Shown: one piece after another, positions 59,536 to 64,000 of the stretch
How positions within the stretch are numbered: position 1 is the first letter of the stretch
Layout of the letters: every line of letters begins with the position of its first letter
From: Sphingomonas gei
GTDB taxonomy: Bacteria > Pseudomonadota > Alphaproteobacteria > Sphingomonadales > Sphingomonadaceae
DNA length: 64,000 nucleotides
Direction of reading: 5' to 3'
Assembly: GCF_004792685.1 (NCBI RefSeq)
Contig: NZ_SRXT01000009.1
Location: 1-64,000 of the forward strand
The notes under the pieces: generated by a model
The model's database searches: none
The model's input: only the letters and a program-made list of their open reading frames with translations
Told to the model about the DNA's origin: nothing
Program-made: the position numbers and the translations under genes

Positions 59536-60549
59536 ATGCGCACAAGGATCACGGATTTACTCGGCATAAGGCGACCCATCATACAAGGTGGGATGCACTT
59601 TGTGGGGCTTGCGGAACTTGCGTCGGCCGTGTCCAACGCCGGCGGGCTCGGTATCTTGACCGCACTGACGCAGCGAAGCCCGGAACTCCTTGCGAAGGAG
59701 ATCGCCAGGTGCCGGAACATGACGGATCGGCCCTTTGGGGTGAACCTGACTTTTCTACCGACTTTCGCCGCACCGCCATATGCGGAGTACATTCACGCAA
59801 TAATCGAAGGCGGCGTGAAAGTCGTCGAGACGGCAGGCAGAAGTCCGGCGGCTCATCTGCCAGCGCTAAAGGCCGCCGGCGTGAAGGTCATCCACAAATG
59901 CACCTCGGTGCGCCATGCTTTGAGCGCTGAAAAAATCGGGTGTGACGCGGTCAGTATCGACGGATTCGAGTGCGGGGGGCATCCAGGGGAGGACGACGTT
60001 CCAAACTTCGTCCTACTTCCAAGCGCGGCTGCCGCCCTCGACATTCCATTTCTTGCATCGGGCGGGATGGCGGACGGTTGCAGTCTTGTAGCCGCGCTCG
60101 CGCTGGGCGCAGACGGAATCGCCATGGGGACCCGCTTCTTGGCTACACAAGAGGCCCCGGTTCATGAGAATGTCAAACTGGCCATATTGGGGGCTACTAC
60201 GTTGGATACGCGCCTGGTGATGCGATCGCTTCGCAACACCGAGAGGGTCCTTACGAATCCGTCCGTGGAGCGTCTGCTGGAGATCGAGCGCGAGCGGGGC
60301 GACGCTCTGACCATCGCGGATATTCATGAACAGGTGGCTGGCGTGTATCCCAAGGTGATGATCGACGGTGACATGGACGCCGGCGCTTGGAGCTGTGGCA
60401 TGGTCGCGGGGCTGATCAATGATATTCCGACAGTCAGCGCATTGTTGGACCGGATCATGGCGCAAGCGTCTCACCTCATCAACGACGACTTGAGACGAAT
60501 CGCGACCGGCGGCGATGATGGTGAGACCTATCGCGGGATTATGAGCTGA
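59536..60549 (+). CDS. Nitronate monooxygenase-like FMN enzyme
   Basis: 337 aa beginning MRTRITDLLGIRRPIIQGGM with AGAGGAG upstream. FMN-barrel motifs: SAVSNAGGLGILTAL, FGVNLTFLP, DGFECGGHPGEDDVPNFVLL and GIAMGTRFLATQEA. Family members oxidise nitronates or act as quinone or enoyl reductases. There is no nitro-compound context, so an NAD(P)H-quinone or enoyl reductase role is equally likely. Same operon direction as the two hydratases (193-base gap). Confidence 0.88.
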   Translation: MRTRITDLLGIRRPIIQGGMHFVGLAELASAVSNAGGLGILTALTQRSPELLAKEIARCRNMTDRPFGVNLTFLPTFAAPPYAEYIHAIIEGGVKVVETAGRSPAAHLPALKAAGVKVIHKCTSVRHALSAEKIGCDAVSIDGFECGGHPGEDDVPNFVLLPSAAAALDIPFLASGGMADGCSLVAALALGADGIAMGTRFLATQEAPVHENVKLAILGATTLDTRLVMRSLRNTERVLTNPSVERLLEIERERGDALTIADIHEQVAGVYPKVMIDGDMDAGAWSCGMVAGLINDIPTVSALLDRIMAQASHLINDDLRRIATGGDDGETYRGIMS

Positions 60550-60748
60550 GCGCCGCATCGACCGGACGCAGGCGTTGGCATCTTTCTTCGTCACTTCCCC
60601 CGGGCGCCTATTCAGCAAGTCGGCCCTGTCTGAGCCTAGTCGTCTTTGCAGCTCCGATGCCCTGCGTCGCGGCGTGAACGGATGAAGAATTTGCCCGCGC
60701 GCAGCGAGCACCAAGTAGCTGGTCCAAGGATGCCGCGAACCGTAGCCG

Positions 60749-60767
60749 CATCATAAGCATAATCTTT
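60749..60767 (+). promoter_or_regulatory. Conserved catabolic element, copy 4 (upstream of the FadB-like gene)
   Basis: CATCATAAGCATAATCTTT in fadB sense, about 220 bases before the ATG at 60988. Differs from copy 1 by one base. Similarity to copy 1 extends further (a shared CTTGTGC after a variable stretch). The rest of the 438-base spacer (60550-60987) shows no gene. Confidence 0.55.
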
Positions 60768-60987
60768 GGGCCAATTGCTTGTGCGGCCGTTCGCAGCGTT
60801 GCAAACCGCAATTGCCCTATCGATCCGTACGACGCGGTCGATCGCGCAATCGCGACTAATCATCCGCCGGCTTCTTGCCGTGCGCTTGGTTCATAGCAAA
60901 CACCAGGTCTCGCTTCGGCGATCGCTGCAGGGACCGCCCCGTGACATCGCTCCTTGTCGACCACTTCTAGTCCGGAGAGACCATCTT

Positions 60988-63060
60988 ATGCCCGTAAGCA
61001 TTTCCCGACTTCATGGCGCGGTTGTTCTTCGCCTGTCGAACGGGGCCGTCAACGCACTCTCGATCGGAAATGGCTTCGTCGCCGAGCTTCGCTCCGCATT
61101 CGAAGAGGCCGTAAGCGACCCGACATCGGAGGCGATCATTATCGCTGGAGAGGGGCGGATGTTTTGCGGGGGCGCAGACATCAGCGACTTTGACGGCGAT
61201 CACGCACAATTCGCGCAGCTGCGTGACACCCTGCTCCTGATCGAGAACAGCCCCAAACCCGTCATCATCGCGATTCATGGCATGGCGCTCGGCGGAGGGT
61301 TGGAGCTTGCACTCGCCGGCCATGTCCGTGTTGCCCAAAAGGGTGCCAAGTTCGCTCTGCCGGAGATCTCGCTCGGCCTGCTTCCTGGCGCCGGCGGAAC
61401 ACAGCGCCTGCCACGATTGATCGGCGCACGCGCGGCACTTGGTATGATGCTGAGCGGCAAGCCGATGTCGGCAGATGAGGCCCTCGCACTGGGCCTGATC
61501 GACGAGGTCATTGAGGGCGATCCGATCGAAGCGGCGTTGTCGCTAGCTACCCGGACTATCAGTGCGCGCAACACCGGTGCGCTTCCCGTTCCTGAAGATT
61601 TGCCGGACGCAGTCCACATGGCGCGAGCGGAGCCGGATGACGGCCGTCGTGGCGGGGCTGTCGCGGCTGTCATCGATTGCGTTGCGGCACTTCCAGAGGG
61701 CCTGGAGGCTGGCCTGGCCCTGGAGGCGCGAGTTTTCGAGCAGCTCATCTTGAGCGAAGCTTCCCGCGGCTTGCGGCACGCTTTCTTCGGAGAGCGCCAG
61801 GTCGCGCGCATTCCGGGCCTTCCAAAGGACGTCAGTCCCCGATCCATCGCGAGCGTCGGGATCGTCGGCGGTGGCCTGATGGGTACTGGGATCGCTTTGG
61901 CGCTGCTCAATGCAGGGATGACGGTCACGATGGTTGAAGCGCGGCCGGAGGCGCTCGAAAAGGCGCAAGCGAACATCCGCAAGACGATCCAGCGCGATGT
62001 CGATAAGCGCCGCATCGATACGGCGACGGCCGATCGCAGGGTCGCTGCCTTTTCCCAGGCTCCTGATATCGACGCCTTAAGCGACGTCGACCTCGTGATC
62101 GAGGCTGTGTTCGAGGACATGTCCGCAAAGAAGGCGGTCTTTTCGGCGCTCGATGCTGTTGTGCGGCCCGATACTATTCTGGCGAGCAACACCTCGACTC
62201 TCGATCTTGACGAGATCGCATCCTTTGTACGCGACCCTTCGCGCGTCGTCGGTCTTCATTTCTTTTCTCCGGCGAATGTAATGCGGCTTCTTGAAGTCGT
62301 GCGTGGCGAGAAAACCGCCCCGGATGTTCTTGCCACTGCGCTGAGTTTCTCCAAGGCAATCGGTAAGATTGGCGTGGTCTCCGGGGTTTGCGATGGCTTC
62401 ATCGGTAACCGGATCTTCGAGGAGTATCTTCGCCAGGTGTATTTTCTTCTCGAGGAGGGCGCGCTCCCGCAGCAGATCGATGCTGCTCTGGAACGTTGGG
62501 GTATGGCGATGGGCCCTTGTCGAACGATGGACCTTGTGGGCCAGGATATCGGATGGGCGATCCGCAAGCGGCGTACAGCGCAGTTTCCCGATCAGCCCTA
62601 TTCAGGCGTGATCGATCGCATCTGCGAGATCGGGCGCTTTGGACAGAAGACTGGGGCCGGGTTCTATCTTTATCGTGATGGCCGGACCGCCGAGGTGGAT
62701 CCGGCAATCGATAAGTTGGTCGTCGATTACTCAGCCGAGATCGGCCTCACGCGTCGTGAGATCGGTGATGGCGAAATCCTGAGCCGTTGCCTGTTGGCGA
62801 TGATCAACGAAGGCGCGCGCATTCTTGGTGAAGGCATCGCGTACCGGCCGGTCGACATCGATGTGGTCTATTTGCACGGCTACGGGTTTCCGCGGGATCG
62901 CGGTGGTCCGATGTTTCAGGCCGACATACAGTCTTTGCCTCTCGTGCTCGATCAGGTTTCCGCCTTCGGGCAAGCCCGCAACGGATGGGCTTTCACGCCG
63001 GCGCCGCTGCTTGAGACGCTCGCAGGCGAGCGCGGGTCGTTCGAGCAACTGAACGGATGA
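60988..63060 (+). CDS. FadB/FadJ-like bifunctional enoyl-CoA hydratase / 3-hydroxyacyl-CoA dehydrogenase
   Basis: A 690-aa fusion. N-terminal crotonase domain (1-190: NGAVNALSIGNGF, AGEGRMFCGGADI, HGMALGGGLELALAGHVRVA, PEISLGLLPGAGGTQRLPRL). Then an NAD-binding 3-hydroxyacyl-CoA dehydrogenase domain (VGIVGGGLMGTGIALALLNA at about 290; catalytic His in GLHFFSPANVMRLLEVV) and a helical C-terminal domain. Hydrates enoyl-CoA and oxidises the 3-hydroxyacyl-CoA with NAD. CCGGAGAG precedes the ATG. Followed by a thiolase after 29 bases. Confidence 0.93.
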   Translation: MPVSISRLHGAVVLRLSNGAVNALSIGNGFVAELRSAFEEAVSDPTSEAIIIAGEGRMFCGGADISDFDGDHAQFAQLRDTLLLIENSPKPVIIAIHGMALGGGLELALAGHVRVAQKGAKFALPEISLGLLPGAGGTQRLPRLIGARAALGMMLSGKPMSADEALALGLIDEVIEGDPIEAALSLATRTISARNTGALPVPEDLPDAVHMARAEPDDGRRGGAVAAVIDCVAALPEGLEAGLALEARVFEQLILSEASRGLRHAFFGERQVARIPGLPKDVSPRSIASVGIVGGGLMGTGIALALLNAGMTVTMVEARPEALEKAQANIRKTIQRDVDKRRIDTATADRRVAAFSQAPDIDALSDVDLVIEAVFEDMSAKKAVFSALDAVVRPDTILASNTSTLDLDEIASFVRDPSRVVGLHFFSPANVMRLLEVVRGEKTAPDVLATALSFSKAIGKIGVVSGVCDGFIGNRIFEEYLRQVYFLLEEGALPQQIDAALERWGMAMGPCRTMDLVGQDIGWAIRKRRTAQFPDQPYSGVIDRICEIGRFGQKTGAGFYLYRDGRTAEVDPAIDKLVVDYSAEIGLTRREIGDGEILSRCLLAMINEGARILGEGIAYRPVDIDVVYLHGYGFPRDRGGPMFQADIQSLPLVLDQVSAFGQARNGWAFTPAPLLETLAGERGSFEQLNG

Positions 63061-63089
63061 CAGCCGCACCATTTATAACGGAGAGAACG

Positions 63090-64000
63090 ATGACAGACGT
63101 GTTCCTGGTTTCGGCAGCCCGCACCGCGGTCGGTACGTTCGGCGGAGCTCTCAAGGACCAGAAGCCGGGCGAGCTTGCCGCGCTCGTGGCGCGCGAGGCC
63201 ATCGCGCGCGCCGGTATCGAGGCGAGCCTGGTCGAAAATGTGGTGATCGGCAGCGTGATCGCGACAGAGCCGCGTGACGCGTATGTCGCACGGATCGCGG
63301 CGATCGGTGCGGGCATACCGGAGGCGACGCCCGCATTGTCGGTCAATCGCCTGTGCGGATCTGGACTCCAGGCAATCGTTTCGGCCGCGCAGTCGATCAT
63401 GCTCGGCGATTATCAGATCGCTCTTGCCGGGGGATCCGAGATTATGAGCCGGGCACCCTACTTTGTGCCGTCGGCCCGCTGGGGGCAGCGCCTGGGTGAT
63501 GGTGCCTTGCTCGACGGTCTCAACGGCGCTCTGACGGACCCGTTTCACGACTATCATATGGGCGTGACCGCCGAGAATGTGGCCGAACGCTATCAAATCT
63601 CCCGCGAAGACCAGGATGCGCTTGCGCTCGAAAGTCAGACCCGCGCGGCAAACGCCATCGCGCAGGGCTATTTCAGAGAGCAGATCATGCCAGTCGAGAT
63701 CAAGGCTCGCGGGAAGACGAGCGTGTTCGACACAGACGAGCACGTTCGGATGAATGCCAGTGCCGAGGATCTTGGTAAGCTGAGAGCGCTGTTCCGCAAG
63801 GACAGTGGCACAGTTACGGCCGGGAACGCGTCGGGGATCAACGACGGTGCTGCGGCAGTCATTCTCGCCAGCGAGCGTGCCGTGAAAGAGCATGGCCTGA
63901 AGCCTCTCGCTCGGCTCGTGTCCTACGGCCATGCCGGCGTCGACCCTGCGCTTATGGGGATCGGTCCGGTGCCGGCGACACGCAATGCTCTGGCAAAGGC
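63090..64000 (+). CDS. Acetyl-CoA C-acyltransferase (thiolase), cut by window end
   Basis: 303 codons visible of an expected 390 or so. Begins MTDVFLVSAARTAVGTFGGA; nucleophile Cys89 in SVNRLCGSGLQAIVSAAQSI; MGVTAENVAERYQISREDQD; NASGINDGAAAVILASERAV. The C-terminal His and Cys lie beyond the window. Cleaves 3-ketoacyl-CoA with CoA. GGAGAG upstream. Completes a beta-oxidation cycle with the FadB-like gene. Confidence 0.93.
   Translation, partial: MTDVFLVSAARTAVGTFGGALKDQKPGELAALVAREAIARAGIEASLVENVVIGSVIATEPRDAYVARIAAIGAGIPEATPALSVNRLCGSGLQAIVSAAQSIMLGDYQIALAGGSEIMSRAPYFVPSARWGQRLGDGALLDGLNGALTDPFHDYHMGVTAENVAERYQISREDQDALALESQTRAANAIAQGYFREQIMPVEIKARGKTSVFDTDEHVRMNASAEDLGKLRALFRKDSGTVTAGNASGINDGAAAVILASERAVKEHGLKPLARLVSYGHAGVDPALMGIGPVPATRNALAK

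Noticed and set aside
60608..60863. Two small minus-strand frames in the spacer before the FadB-like gene
   Set aside because: No ribosome binding site, low-complexity Ala/Arg composition, and they overlap the regulatory element.
44538..60870. Inverted transposase remnants flanking the catabolic block (shared sequence near 44.55 and 60.76 kb)
   Set aside because: The shared part is a short element also present in two other spacers, each upstream of an operon; a regulatory site explains it better than an insertion sequence relic.

Overview
The window looks like part of a large sphingomonad plasmid (Alphaproteobacteria: Sphingomonas, Sphingobium or Novosphingobium type). The grounds are the high GC content, a replication and partition module (iterons, repA, parA, parB), a long run of small plasmid-backbone families (DUF736, MucR, DUF3768, ArdC, a large ParB-like protein, a CHC2/Toprim protein) and a catabolic block rich in glutathione S-transferases, a Baeyer-Villiger monooxygenase and beta-oxidation genes. 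The genus is inferred from gene content, not proven. No rRNA, tRNA, CRISPR array or intact insertion sequence was seen.

Region 1 (1-25.6 kb) is almost entirely minus strand. Many genes overlap by 4 bases (ATGA or GTGA) or are separated by very short gaps. Its centre (8.5-16.2 kb) holds a DpdA-like transglycosylase, a C5-cytosine methyltransferase with about nine internal repeats, a PP-loop (PAPS-reductase/DndC-like) protein, a Mom-like GNAT protein and small unknown genes. Together they look like a DNA-modification operon. Around it lie anti-restriction and conjugation-linked genes: ArdC, a 717-aa ParB-domain protein, an N6-adenine methyltransferase, a secreted thermonuclease and a DUF4365-PLD nuclease. 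A LysR-controlled oxidoreductase/epoxide-hydrolase-like cassette (4.4-8.3 kb) interrupts this backbone. A G-rich tract, usually next to a hairpin, recurs in the intergenic leaders of this region only.

Region 2 (25.6-30.7 kb) is the replication and partition core: six iteron-like repeats, an 11-bp inverted repeat before repA, repA, a promoter bracketed by a 12-bp inverted repeat, parA, three copies of a perfect palindrome (candidate parS), and parB.

Region 3 (30.8-41.8 kb) starts with a tyrosine recombinase and holds a cluster of probable defence genes: a putative PD-(D/E)xK protein, a 1219-aa fusion of a GT4 glycosyltransferase to a STAND/NB-ARC NTPase with a helical C-terminus, a DUF4238 protein, a CoiA-like nuclease and a HEPN-motif protein. 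The glycosyltransferase-STAND fusion is the best candidate for an undescribed system.

Region 4 (42-64 kb) is catabolic. The minus strand carries a BVMO, SMP-30 lactonase, aldehyde dehydrogenase, CoA transferase, Old Yellow Enzyme, IclR regulator, two GSTs, an enoyl-CoA hydratase, glutathione reductase, a DMT exporter, an SDR and a YghU-type GST. The plus strand carries two enoyl-CoA hydratases, a nitronate-monooxygenase-like protein, a FadB-like bifunctional enzyme and a thiolase cut by the window end. The set fits oxidation of a cyclic (perhaps terpenoid) enone or ketone to a lactone, ring opening, CoA activation and beta-oxidation, with glutathione-based detoxification. A conserved element of about 19 bp occurs once in each of the four longest intergenic gaps of this block, which suggests a four-operon regulon.
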